Shown here: positions 1 to 7,919 of the stretch, in pieces
Position numbering within the stretch: the stretch's first letter is position 1
How the letters are laid out: every line of letters begins with the position of its first letter
Source: DAIQNV01 sp036788215
Lineage (GTDB): Bacteria; Planctomycetota; Phycisphaerae; Phycisphaerales; UBA1924
Direction of reading: 5' to 3'
NCBI GenBank assembly: GCA_036788215.1
Contig: DAIQNV010000005.1
Span: 9,785 to 73,784, forward strand
Length of the DNA: 64,000 bases
Made by a program: the position numbers and the translations under genes
The notes under the pieces: model-generated
The model's input: the letters and a program-made list of their open reading frames with translations, nothing else
Told to the model about the DNA's origin: nothing
Databases searched by the model: none

Positions 1-258
1 TGCTGCCCCCTGTGCCCCGGGATGAACGCGTGCCTGTGCGGGTGCTCGGTGACGCCCAGCGATCGGATGCCCACGAGCCCGGACCGGGACCCGAAGGCGG
101 TCGGTCCCGAGCGGGTCGCGATCGGCGGGCCCGAGATCGAGATCGGGCGGGTCGAGTGGGCGGTCGAGGTTCTGCGCGTGGGGGTGGCGGGCGTTGGCCC
201 GGTCTTCGTGCGCGGGCCGCCCGGGGTGTGCTCTGTTCTGTGTCGGTGGATGACCTAG
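1..258 (+). CDS. Cys-rich protein, 3' end only
   Basis: The frame is open from base 1 to a TAG at 256-258. The visible part starts with a cluster of closely spaced cysteines (CCPLC, then NACLCGC), followed by a Pro/Asp-rich stretch and two more Cys near the end. An ATG lies at 22, but the codons before it also carry Cys, so the gene probably starts outside the window. The family is not recognised. The next gene is a metal-binding HMA protein, so a metal-related role is possible; this is inference from context. High GC makes chance open frames common, so it may not be a gene. Confidence 0.35.
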   Translation, partial: CCPLCPGMNACLCGCSVTPSDRMPTSPDRDPKAVGPERVAIGGPEIEIGRVEWAVEVLRVGVAGVGPVFVRGPPGVCSVLCRWMT

Positions 259-484
259 AGCCAGTTTTTGCGCTTCGTAGCGCCCTCCGGGCGCACACGC
301 GCTCTGGTACGGCCTCGCCGGGGTGAACCCGGCGGGCCTGAGGTCACCCGCTTCGCTACGCCTGCGGCGTAGCCGCTCGAGCGCCTGTGTGCGCGCGACG
401 CTGAGTGCGGGTGTTGCGCTCGCGGGCCGGCGTTGTGCCGGTCCGGGCGGTCATTTCTCAATCACGACACAGAAGGATTACGCG
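259..484. other. Intergenic region with two short hairpins
   Basis: This stretch has no convincing ORF. It contains gcgccc-tcc-gggcgc at 280-294 and gctacgcc-tgc-ggcgtagc at 355-373, both perfect inverted repeats with 3-nt loops. Neither is followed by a T run, so they are not classical intrinsic terminators. The end (aaggat at 473-478) supplies the ribosome binding site of the next gene. Confidence 0.4.
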
Positions 485-883
485 ATGCGTTATGGCACGA
501 AGTTGTTTAGTGCGGCGATGGGTGTTGGTCTGATGGGCCTGATCGGTGGCGGGTGCGCCTCGAACGGGCCGGCGAGCGATGGGATGGCGGGCGGGGCTGA
601 CGAGCGGGACGGTTCCTCGCGCGGCGCGGTGTCGAGCTGGCCTGCGGAGCCGGTGACCTCGGACACGGTGTGGCTGGGCGTCGACGGGATGGGGTGCCCG
701 ATGTGCGCCTCGGGCGTCGACCTCGTTCTGCAGGGCGTTCAGGGCGTTGAGCGGGCGGAGGTGGACCTGGGCAAGAGCGGGGTCCTGGTGACGCTGACGG
801 GCGATGACCGGCCCAGCAAGCGCCGGCTGGCGCAGGCGGTGCACGACAGCGGGTTCACGCTCACGACGATCGAGCCTCGGTAA
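485..883 (+). CDS. Secreted/lipoprotein with heavy-metal-associated (HMA) domain
   Basis: A 132-residue protein. The N-terminus is a signal sequence (hydrophobic residues 8-23) ending at Cys24 in LIGGGC, a lipoprotein-like site with an unusual Gly at -3. After a low-complexity linker, residues about 62-130 form a single HMA fold with the metal-binding motif GMGCPMC (Cys71, Cys74). HMA domains bind Cu+, Hg2+ or similar soft metals and pass them to ATPases or chaperones. Here it would act outside the cytoplasm, as a periplasmic metal carrier or sink (inference). The ATG at 485 is chosen because it is preceded by aaggat and gives a complete signal peptide. The next gene starts 14 nt later, so the two are probably cotranscribed. 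Confidence 0.8.
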   Translation: MRYGTKLFSAAMGVGLMGLIGGGCASNGPASDGMAGGADERDGSSRGAVSSWPAEPVTSDTVWLGVDGMGCPMCASGVDLVLQGVQGVERAEVDLGKSGVLVTLTGDDRPSKRRLAQAVHDSGFTLTTIEPR

Positions 884-897
884 AGGGAGGGTGGGCG

Positions 898-1743
898 ATG
901 CGGAGCTTTGTGAACACGCGCCTCGGGGCGCTCGCGATCGGTGCGGGGGTGCTGGGCGTGGGGTCGGTCGCGCCCGAGGCGCGGGCGCAGGAGGCGATCG
1001 TGACCGAGGCGGCGACGCAGCCCAGCAAGGGGCTGTGGGCGGTGCGGGTCCGGACCTTCGCGACGCGCCTGGAGGGGAACGGGCGCGACGTCTTCGAGTT
1101 GAAGACGACGAGCCGGCTGAGTTACGGCGTGTCGCGGACCGTCTCGGTCTCGGCGGACATCCCGGTGATCGTGCAGGACGACCTCGCGCGGGGCGGGGCG
1201 GACGGGGACGACGGGCTGGGCGATGTGAGCCTGAGCCTGAAGTGGCGCTTCTGGCAGAAGGACACGGGGGGCCTCGACACGACCAGGCTCGCGCTCATCG
1301 CGGGGACGGAGTTGCCCACCGGGCACGCGGACCTGTCGAGCCACTCGGTCGACCCGTTCCTTGGCGGGGTCTTCACGCTGGTGCGTGGGCGCCTGGGGTT
1401 CAACCAGGCGGTGCGGTACCAGGTGAACACGGGGACGGACCGGTTCGCGATCGCTGTGGGGCAGAGCAGGGCGGACCTGCTCGAGTTCGACTCCGCGGTC
1501 CTGTGGAGGCTGCACCCCGATGAGTTCGAGGCGGACTCGGCGGGTGGGTTGTACCTGACGACCGAGCTCGAGGGGTTCTACGAGACGAACGGGGACACCG
1601 AGATCCTGCTCACGCCCGGGCTGCTCTGGGAGGGGCGGCTGTGGGCGGGTGAGATCGGCGTGCGGATTCCGGTGAGCGAGGACGTGCGGTACCGGGCGCC
1701 GGTGGAGTTCGGCGTGGTGGCGGGGCTGCGGTTCCTCTTTTGA
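898..1743 (+). CDS. Outer-membrane beta-barrel protein, transporter-like
   Basis: A 281-residue protein with a signal peptide (residues 1-30, ending ARAQ) followed by alternating amphipathic strands such as VSLSLKWRFW and GVRIPVSE. It ends in Phe (GLRFLF), the usual barrel-assembly signal. Size and strand pattern resemble the MetA-pathway/transporter-like outer-membrane family found in Gram-negative metal-resistance loci; the substrate is unknown. The ribosome binding site is aaagggagg at 882-890. It lies 14 nt after the HMA protein, so the pair may be a small metal export or sensing operon (inference). Confidence 0.7.
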   Translation: MRSFVNTRLGALAIGAGVLGVGSVAPEARAQEAIVTEAATQPSKGLWAVRVRTFATRLEGNGRDVFELKTTSRLSYGVSRTVSVSADIPVIVQDDLARGGADGDDGLGDVSLSLKWRFWQKDTGGLDTTRLALIAGTELPTGHADLSSHSVDPFLGGVFTLVRGRLGFNQAVRYQVNTGTDRFAIAVGQSRADLLEFDSAVLWRLHPDEFEADSAGGLYLTTELEGFYETNGDTEILLTPGLLWEGRLWAGEIGVRIPVSEDVRYRAPVEFGVVAGLRFLF

Positions 1744-1762
1744 GGCTGGTCCTGGCGGCGGG

Positions 1763-2611
1763 TCAGCGGTCTACCGGGAACGGGGTGAGCGTGTATCCCG
1801 GGCCCTCGGGCCCGTCATAGGTGACGAAGCGGACCGAGCCGTCCGCGGCCAGCATGTTGCCCGTCGCGCGGTCGGCGTGCCAGGAGAGATCGGCGATCGC
1901 GGGGTCGTCCGCGGCGCGGGTCTCTCGCGTGGCGAGGTGCCAGACGGGGTCGCCCGCGACGAGGAGCCGGCTGGTGGAGACCGCCAGTTCGGCGAGGCGG
2001 ACGGGCTCGCGCGGGGCGAGGGGGCCCAGGGCGCGGGAGCGGTCGGAGAGGGCGGGGTTGGCGAGGTAGCTGGTGCCGAAGCGGTTGAAGAGGGGGACGT
2101 GGGCGAGGCCCTGGTCCCACGTGAGGGGCTGGCCCGGGAGGGGTGTGCCCGGGGAGACGCCCCGGTCGGCGGGGCAGTGGAAGACCTGGGCGACGCGTTC
2201 GCGGTCCTCGAGGGCGGGTGCGGAGAGGTAGGCGTTGATGGGCCGGCTGGCGGAGACGACGGGGACGCGCTCTCCGCCCACGAAGTCGACGCCCCCGTAG
2301 TTCCACTCGGGGCCCCCGAAGCGGGCGGTGGTGTCGGGGCCCGGGAAGCGTTCGTGGTCCTGCAGGTACCCCTGGTAGCCCATGCCGATCTGGCGGAGGT
2401 TGTTCTGGCAGACGGTGGTGAGCGAGGTGGAGCGGGCGAGGGTGAGGAGGGGGAGGAGGAGCCCGATCAGGACCGCGACGACCGCGATGGAGATGACGAG
2501 CTCGATGAGGCTGAAGGCGGGGCGGGTGAGGGGGGACAAGTGGCGGAGTGGGGGCGCGGAGATCGCGCGGGGGGTGTGGGCGGGGCAAGATGCTTGGGGA
2601 GTCTGGTGCAC
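1763..2611 (-). CDS. Type II pseudopilin-like protein (prepilin N-terminal motif, H-x-DG)
   Basis: The N-terminal region carries a prepilin-like cleavage/methylation segment, FSLIELVISI, followed by a hydrophobic helix ending GLLLPLL, then CQNNLRQIGMGYQGY. The C-terminus has SWHADRATGNMLAADGS, the histidine-x-DG signature of the large planctomycete DUF1559/H-X9-DG secreted family. These proteins are thought to be exported by type II secretion-like machinery; their function is mostly unknown. The residue before FSLIEL is Ala rather than Gly. No ATG exists upstream; a GTG at 2611 gives 282 residues, and a TTG nearer the motif is an alternative. Upstream lies a 35-nt G run (2696-2730). Confidence 0.75.
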   Translation of the reverse strand: MHQTPQASCPAHTPRAISAPPLRHLSPLTRPAFSLIELVISIAVVAVLIGLLLPLLTLARSTSLTTVCQNNLRQIGMGYQGYLQDHERFPGPDTTARFGGPEWNYGGVDFVGGERVPVVSASRPINAYLSAPALEDRERVAQVFHCPADRGVSPGTPLPGQPLTWDQGLAHVPLFNRFGTSYLANPALSDRSRALGPLAPREPVRLAELAVSTSRLLVAGDPVWHLATRETRAADDPAIADLSWHADRATGNMLAADGSVRFVTYDGPEGPGYTLTPFPVDR

Positions 2612-2694
2612 CGCAGTGGTTCCGCGGGTCGTGTGGGCCCGGTCGGGCGGTGTGGCCCGGGGCTGTTCCTTGAGTGTATCAGGACGGGGTGGGG

Positions 2695-2731
<37 letters not shown>

Positions 2732-2889
2732 GGGGAAGCGAGAGGCGCGGGCGACCCTGATCTTCGGGTGGCGAAGATCAGGCGTCCGGGGGCGGGTGCG
2801 CGTCTGGACGATGTGTGGGCTCGACGGAAGCCCCCCTCCGGCCCTTCGGGCCACCTCCCCCGTCGCCCCACCAAGCGACGGGGGAGGAT

Positions 2890-4179
2890 CTAGACCCTGG
2901 CGATGCGGGTGCGGACGTTGTCGAGGACGTTCATGAAGTTGATGTACGCGTCGTACGGGGAGTCGTAGGGGCTGAAGTACTTGTGGACATCGCCGTCGGC
3001 CCAGAACTTGGTGCACATGTAGTAGAAGTGGTCGGAGGTGGTGAGCTTGCGCCAGTCCTCGAGGAGGTAGTCGGCGTTGCGGGCGCGCTCGGGGTCGCCC
3101 GAGCCCTTCGCCTCGACGACGCGGTCCTTGAGCTGGTGCTCGAGGCGGTAGCACTCCTCGAGGGCGTTCCACTGGATGGCGTTGCCCCGCCAGGCGGTGA
3201 GGTCGCGCTCGGTGTCGGCCCAGCTGATGAACTCGGGGACGTCGTACTCGCCCACGGGTTCGAAGCGTTCGAAGGCTTCGGTGGGGGTGATGAAGTGGTT
3301 CTCGGTGGTGCCGTCGGGCTTCTTGGCGACGTCGAAGATGGCTTCGGGGAGCTTCTCCAGGAACTGGAAGATGCCGGTGTCGGCCCACTGGTGCTCGCCG
3401 AAGGTCTCGTAGTCCATGAAGAGGTTGCAGAGGTAGCCGTTGCCGTTGATGTGGTGGACCCACTTGGCGAACTTCTCCGCGGTGAGGGGCCATTCCTCCC
3501 AGCCCTTGTTGCTGAAGCGGAAGGCGACGTCGTCGGAGAGGCGGTAGTTCTTCAGGAGCAGGCCGAAGGGCTTCTCGCGGTCCTCGTGGAAGACAGCGTC
3601 GGTCGCGGGGGGGCGGTAGACGTAGTTGGGGCTGCGGAAGCCCAGGTGGCTGTCGGTGCCCTCGCAGAGGGTGCCCAGGAAGCGGGGCGAGCCATCCTCG
3701 TTGCGCATCGCGGCCAGCGCTGCGGCGAGGTTGTTGGAGTAGATGAGCTCGGTGTTGCGGAAGACGCGGGGGGTCTGGCCGAAGAGCTCCTGGACCTTTT
3801 TCGTCTGCATCTGGACCTGTTCCTCGAACTCCTTTCTCGAGTACAGGAAGCTGAGCGAGTGGTAGTAGGTCTCGCCCACGAACTCGCAGCAGCCGGTTTC
3901 CGCGAGCTGCTTGAAGAGGTCGATGACGTCGGGTGCGAAGCGCTGGAGCTGGTCGAGCACGGTGCCGGTGATGGCGTAGCTGACGCGGAAGTTGCCCTTG
4001 TGACGCTTCACGAGGTCGAGGATGAGGGCGGTCGTGGGGCGGTAGCACTTGTCCGCGACCTTCTGGAGGATGGCGCCGTTCTTGGAGTCCTCGAAGTAGA
4101 AGGGGTCGGCGTCGAAGACGGAGTAGCGGCGCAGGCGGTGGGGCTGGTGGACCTGGAAGTAGAAGACGATCGACGCCAA
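2890..4179 (-). CDS. Glycoside hydrolase family 57 (alpha-amylase/4-alpha-glucanotransferase type)
   Basis: A 429-residue protein with the conserved GH57 regions in order: HQPHR (residues 11-15), GETYYH (102-107), RNTELIY (141-147, predicted nucleophile Glu144) and FMDYETFGEH (254-263, predicted acid/base Asp256). GH57 enzymes act on alpha-glucans with retention of configuration. Length and motifs suit a cytoplasmic alpha-amylase-like glycogen/maltodextrin enzyme; no signal peptide is visible. The start is a TTG at 4179, supported by agggagg six bases upstream and the immediate HQPHR context. It is the first of two alpha-glucan enzymes in the window (the other is GH13 at 31652). Confidence 0.88.
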   Translation of the reverse strand: MASIVFYFQVHQPHRLRRYSVFDADPFYFEDSKNGAILQKVADKCYRPTTALILDLVKRHKGNFRVSYAITGTVLDQLQRFAPDVIDLFKQLAETGCCEFVGETYYHSLSFLYSRKEFEEQVQMQTKKVQELFGQTPRVFRNTELIYSNNLAAALAAMRNEDGSPRFLGTLCEGTDSHLGFRSPNYVYRPPATDAVFHEDREKPFGLLLKNYRLSDDVAFRFSNKGWEEWPLTAEKFAKWVHHINGNGYLCNLFMDYETFGEHQWADTGIFQFLEKLPEAIFDVAKKPDGTTENHFITPTEAFERFEPVGEYDVPEFISWADTERDLTAWRGNAIQWNALEECYRLEHQLKDRVVEAKGSGDPERARNADYLLEDWRKLTTSDHFYYMCTKFWADGDVHKYFSPYDSPYDAYINFMNVLDNVRTRIARV

Positions 4180-4321
4180 CGGGGGCCTCCCTTCGGTCGG
4201 ATGCGGCTCCTTTGCGATCGGCGCAGGCGCACGGTCGCGGCGGAGGGCCCGAACAGCTCAGCGTCTTGAGGATAGCGAGCTTACGGCGATTCCGGGCCGA
4301 TCAATTCGGGGGTTTCCCCGT

Positions 4322-5500
4322 TCAGGTGCGGACGGAGGTGACCGTCGCGATGGCGACCGGGATCAGGATGAGGGTGGGGATGAAGACCCCGAGGGCGGGG
4401 GGCAGGCCCGGGAGCTCGGCGGAGGCCCCGAGGACCCCGCCCATCATGGCGATGACCGCGACCGGGGCGCACTTGAGGCTCTGGACGAGCATGTTCTCCG
4501 GGACGCGGGTCACGAAGAAGGGCATGGCGATCAGCAGCGTCAGGATATTGGAGATCATGACCGCGAAGCGGCCCCAGCGGATGCGTTCGAGCTGGGCCCG
4601 GCTCTGCTCGTCGAGCAGGCCCTCGCGCCCGAGCATCTCGGAGACCTGGCGGAAGCCCAGGGCGTGCTGGAAGGACCGGAACCGTTCCATTCGGAGGCGG
4701 GTGGGGTCGATCGAGGTCTGGACGCGGTCGACGGGGGTGAGCCCGCCCCTGGGGGTGCCCGGGACGGTGCCGGTGGTGAGGCCCTGGGCGTCGGGGGTGG
4801 GGGCGTCGAGGACGCTGGCCCGGGGCTCCGCGAGGCCCCCCTCCAGGATCCAGGCGCCGTCCCGGTAGGTGGCGCGGTCGGCCCGGATGACCCGGCTGGC
4901 CCGGCCCCGGTCGTCGCGCTCGATGATGAAGAGGTCCTCGAGGACGCCTGTGGTCGGGTCGAAGGAGCCGGCCCGGATGACCCGCCCGGCGCCGTCCGCG
5001 ATGAGGGGGACCTCGGCGCTGGCGATGTCGCGCGAGCCGGCCTGCTTGTGCTCGCGGACGAGCAGGGGGGCGATCCTGGGGACGAAGAACTCCTGGTTGA
5101 TCGCCTGCACGAGCATCACGCCCACCGCGACGAGCAGCAGGGGGCGGGCGACGCGGTAAAGCGATTGACCGGCGCTGAGCATCGCGATGAACTCGCGGGC
5201 GCGGACGAGCTGGGAACAGGTGAAGCCCATGGCGCCGACGAGGACGAGCCCGACGAGGAAGTTGAAGAGCTGGACGAGCCTGGGCCACCAGAGATCGGCG
5301 ATGACGAGGACGGTCACGATCCCCTTGCGGAGCCCGGAAGGGGGCGTGTCGGCCTGCTGGCCCAGTTCGGTGGCGACATCCGCGAACTTGTCGAGGTTGA
5401 TCGAGACATCCACCGCGACCACGAACGAGAAGAGGATGACCAGCAGCACCACGATGTTGAGCAGGTACTGCCTCGCGATGTAGCGGTCGAGCAGGGACAT
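4322..5500 (-). CDS. LptF/LptG family permease (YjgP/YjgQ)
   Basis: A 392-residue membrane protein that starts with LLDRYIARQYLLN, a hallmark of LptF/G. It has one or two N-terminal helices, further helices around FNFLVGLVLVGAMG, a periplasmic beta-jellyroll segment in the middle (about 120-300) and three C-terminal helices (SNILTLLIAMPFF, APVAVIAMMGGV, FIPTLILIPVAIA). LptF and LptG form the membrane part of the LptB2FG transporter that extracts LPS or a similar lipid. Which of the two this is cannot be told by eye. A second family member lies at 7920-9635, separated by two envelope-lipid genes on the same strand, which fits a shared operon. Confidence 0.85.
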   Translation of the reverse strand: MSLLDRYIARQYLLNIVVLLVILFSFVVAVDVSINLDKFADVATELGQQADTPPSGLRKGIVTVLVIADLWWPRLVQLFNFLVGLVLVGAMGFTCSQLVRAREFIAMLSAGQSLYRVARPLLLVAVGVMLVQAINQEFFVPRIAPLLVREHKQAGSRDIASAEVPLIADGAGRVIRAGSFDPTTGVLEDLFIIERDDRGRASRVIRADRATYRDGAWILEGGLAEPRASVLDAPTPDAQGLTTGTVPGTPRGGLTPVDRVQTSIDPTRLRMERFRSFQHALGFRQVSEMLGREGLLDEQSRAQLERIRWGRFAVMISNILTLLIAMPFFVTRVPENMLVQSLKCAPVAVIAMMGGVLGASAELPGLPPALGVFIPTLILIPVAIATVTSVRT

Positions 5501-5554
5501 GGGTCGGGGTCACTCTATCGCGGCGGGGCGGGAAAGCCCGGCGGGCGGGGCGGG

Positions 5555-6271
5555 TCAGAGCGGGCGGAAGCCCCCCGCGGGCCCGCGCCGGACGCCCTGG
5601 CCCGCCCGGAACAGAAGCAGGGCGACCACCCACCCGATGAGGGCCCCCGCCAGGACATCGCTCGTCGCGTGGGCCCCTGCGTTCAGCCGGCTCAGCCCGC
5701 AGCCCACCGCCAGCAGGACCATGGGCCAGCGGATCGCGGGGATGAGCAGGGCGAGCATGACCGCGCCGCCGAAGGCGGTCGAGGTGTGGGAGCTGGGGAT
5801 GCCGTAGCCGATGCCGCCATGGTCGGCGATGAGGATGAGAGGGCGGTCGAGCCAGATCATGACGCCCTGCGGGTCGGAGAGGGGGCTGGGGCGGGAGCGT
5901 CCGATGAGGCCCTTGGCGATCTCTGCAAGGAGTCCGGCGAGGATCGCGGAGAGGGCGATCAGCCCGGCCCGGTGGTGCGCGGGGCGGGGTGGCCAGGCGG
6001 GGGTGATCTCGGGGGCGCTGTGCGCCTGTCCGCGTCGGTCGATGAGGTAGACGACGAGGGCGATGATGAACCAGGTCAGGAGGTCGCCGAACTGGCGGAG
6101 GATCTGGTGCCAGTCCTGGCGTTCGACGTCCTCGATGAGCCAGAGGGGGTAGAGGGCGCGGTCGATCGGCTCCATCAGGAGGAGGGCCCCGGCGATCAGG
6201 ACGAAGGCGACGAGGCGCCGGACGAGCCTCTGACGGCGCTCGGCGCGGGTGTGGTAGGTGCGCTCGAGCAT
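5555..6271 (-). CDS. PAP2-family membrane phosphatase
   Basis: A 238-residue protein with several membrane helices and the three PAP2 acid-phosphatase motifs in order: KGLIGRSRP, PSSHT (usual PSGH) and SRLNAGAHATSD. Family members remove phosphate from lipid phosphates such as undecaprenyl pyrophosphate, phosphatidic acid or lipid A. Its place between an ArnT-like glycosyltransferase (2 nt upstream) and an LptF/G permease suggests work on an envelope lipid; this is inference. The ATG at 6271 lies within the intergenic bases just after the stop of the upstream gene, so translation is probably coupled. Confidence 0.85.
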   Translation of the reverse strand: MLERTYHTRAERRQRLVRRLVAFVLIAGALLLMEPIDRALYPLWLIEDVERQDWHQILRQFGDLLTWFIIALVVYLIDRRGQAHSAPEITPAWPPRPAHHRAGLIALSAILAGLLAEIAKGLIGRSRPSPLSDPQGVMIWLDRPLILIADHGGIGYGIPSSHTSTAFGGAVMLALLIPAIRWPMVLLAVGCGLSRLNAGAHATSDVLAGALIGWVVALLLFRAGQGVRRGPAGGFRPL

Positions 6272-6273
6272 GG

Positions 6274-7914
6274 TCAGGGGGTCTCCGGCCCGATCGGCCC
6301 GATTGGCTCGGGGGGGTCGGGCAGGTCACCGGTGAAGCGGAGGGCGGTGAAGGCCCGGCGGTCGCGCTTGGGCTCTGCTGGGAGGCGACCGATCTCGGTG
6401 ACGCCCTCGAAGAGCTCGGACCAGATGGCAACCTCGCCCCCCATCAGGACGCCCGGTCGCCCGACGAGCGCCGCCCGGGTCTGGACGTTGCGCAGGTCGG
6501 TCTCGGGCCAGAGGTCGTACTGCGTCTTGCGCCCGCCAAAGAGGCTCTGGGCGGCGTAGACCCGGGGCTGGCCCGGCAGATAGAACGCCAGCAGGCTGGC
6601 CCGCCCGTAGTGGATCGCCGTGTAGACGGGCTCTTCGCCCGTCTCGGCCCGCATCTCGACCGCGAGGTCCTCGACCTGGGACGCGAGGGTGCGGGCGCCG
6701 AAGCTGCGGCTGAGCCCCGGGACGACCCCGCGCCCGAAGGCGGTGCCCAGCCAGCCCGCGAGGGGGATGGCGACGACGAAGCCCATGAGGCAGACGAGGG
6801 TCGCGTGCCAGGCGAACTTCACGGGGTTGTCGCGGCGCTGGTAGGCGTCGAGGGCGGCCCACCCCGCGATCGGGGCGAGGGTGACGAAGCCCGCGATGGT
6901 CCAGTTGGCCTCGACATTGGTCGCGATGGTGACGAGGGCGTAGAGGGCGAACATGGGGAGGGCGAGGCAGACGAGGTAGGCGGGGGCGGTCCCGGCCCAG
7001 GCGGGCGACCGGTCCCGGTCGCCGGCGCTGCCTTTCCCGGCCCGGGCGAGGTTGATCAGGCCCAGGATGGCGACGACGACCATGGGACCCGCGACCGCGA
7101 ACTGCAGCCCGATGAACTCAAGGGTCCACATCGGGTCGTAGGGCTCGCTGGTGCCGCTCTGGGCCTGGATGGTGTCGCCCCCGGGCAGGCCCAGGTGGCC
7201 CAGCAGGTGGCGGACGGTGACCCAGTCGTTGGCACCGTTCCAGATGATGACGGGCAGGAGCCCCGCGAGGGCGCACGCGGTCGCGAGGGCGAGCTCCCGG
7301 GCCCGGGCCCGGGGGCGCTTCTTCCGCGTGATCAGGAGGTAGAGGACAAAGCCCACGGGGAAAATCGCGATGGTGTACTTGAAGAGAAAGCCCACGCCGA
7401 TCGCGAGCCCGAGGCCCGCCCAGAAGGGCGCGCGGCCCGTCTCCCGCGTGACCGCCAGCCACCCCGAGAGGGCGGCGAGGGCCCAGCAGGCGAGGTAGGG
7501 CCCGTCGATGGTCATGAGCATGCTGACCGCGTGGTGGCCCGGCATGCTCATCAGGGCGACCGCGCCCAGGAACCCGACCCGGCCGTCGCGGAAGGTGGCG
7601 CGGGCGAGGGCGGCGACCGCCAGGGCACCGATGACCGACGCGACGACCGCGGGGGTGCGGACGCCCAGTTCGGTGTCGCCGAAGAGGGCGGTGCCCAGCC
7701 AGATGACCCAGGCAACGCCCGGGCCCTTGGAGTAGTACGACCAGTCGATGTGGCGGGACCAGTCCCAGTAGTGGGCCTCGTCCTCGATGAGGGTGTAGGG
7801 GCTGAAGAACGCCATGTAGACCATGCGGGCGACCGCGAAGAGGAGCACGACCGCGATCGTGGGCCACCAGCTCCGGGCCCACCGGAGCGGCTCGCGATCC
7901 TGCTGCGCGTCCAT
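6274..7914 (-). CDS. Glycosyltransferase family 39 / ArnT-like membrane protein
   Basis: A 546-residue polytopic protein. Near the N-terminus it has LIEDEAHYWDWSRHID, matching the first periplasmic loop of dolichyl-/undecaprenyl-phosphate-sugar transferases (PMT/ArnT, GT83/GT39), where the Asp/Glu pair is catalytic. About ten hydrophobic helices and a C-terminal soluble domain follow. ArnT-type enzymes transfer a sugar from a polyprenyl phosphate donor to lipid A or a protein on the periplasmic face. The start ATG at 7914 sits 5 nt after the stop of the upstream LptF/G-like gene, and the following PAP2 gene begins 2 nt after this stop. The three genes therefore read as one operon for modifying and exporting an envelope lipid (inference). 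Confidence 0.82.
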   Translation of the reverse strand: MDAQQDREPLRWARSWWPTIAVVLLFAVARMVYMAFFSPYTLIEDEAHYWDWSRHIDWSYYSKGPGVAWVIWLGTALFGDTELGVRTPAVVASVIGALAVAALARATFRDGRVGFLGAVALMSMPGHHAVSMLMTIDGPYLACWALAALSGWLAVTRETGRAPFWAGLGLAIGVGFLFKYTIAIFPVGFVLYLLITRKKRPRARARELALATACALAGLLPVIIWNGANDWVTVRHLLGHLGLPGGDTIQAQSGTSEPYDPMWTLEFIGLQFAVAGPMVVVAILGLINLARAGKGSAGDRDRSPAWAGTAPAYLVCLALPMFALYALVTIATNVEANWTIAGFVTLAPIAGWAALDAYQRRDNPVKFAWHATLVCLMGFVVAIPLAGWLGTAFGRGVVPGLSRSFGARTLASQVEDLAVEMRAETGEEPVYTAIHYGRASLLAFYLPGQPRVYAAQSLFGGRKTQYDLWPETDLRNVQTRAALVGRPGVLMGGEVAIWSELFEGVTEIGRLPAEPKRDRRAFTALRFTGDLPDPPEPIGPIGPETP

Positions 7915-7919
7915 GCCCG

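Noticed and set aside
2815..4269. Plus-strand 484-codon frame rich in Val/Glu/Gly opposite GH57
   Set aside because: Typical high-GC antisense shadow of a real gene with convincing motifs on the minus strand.
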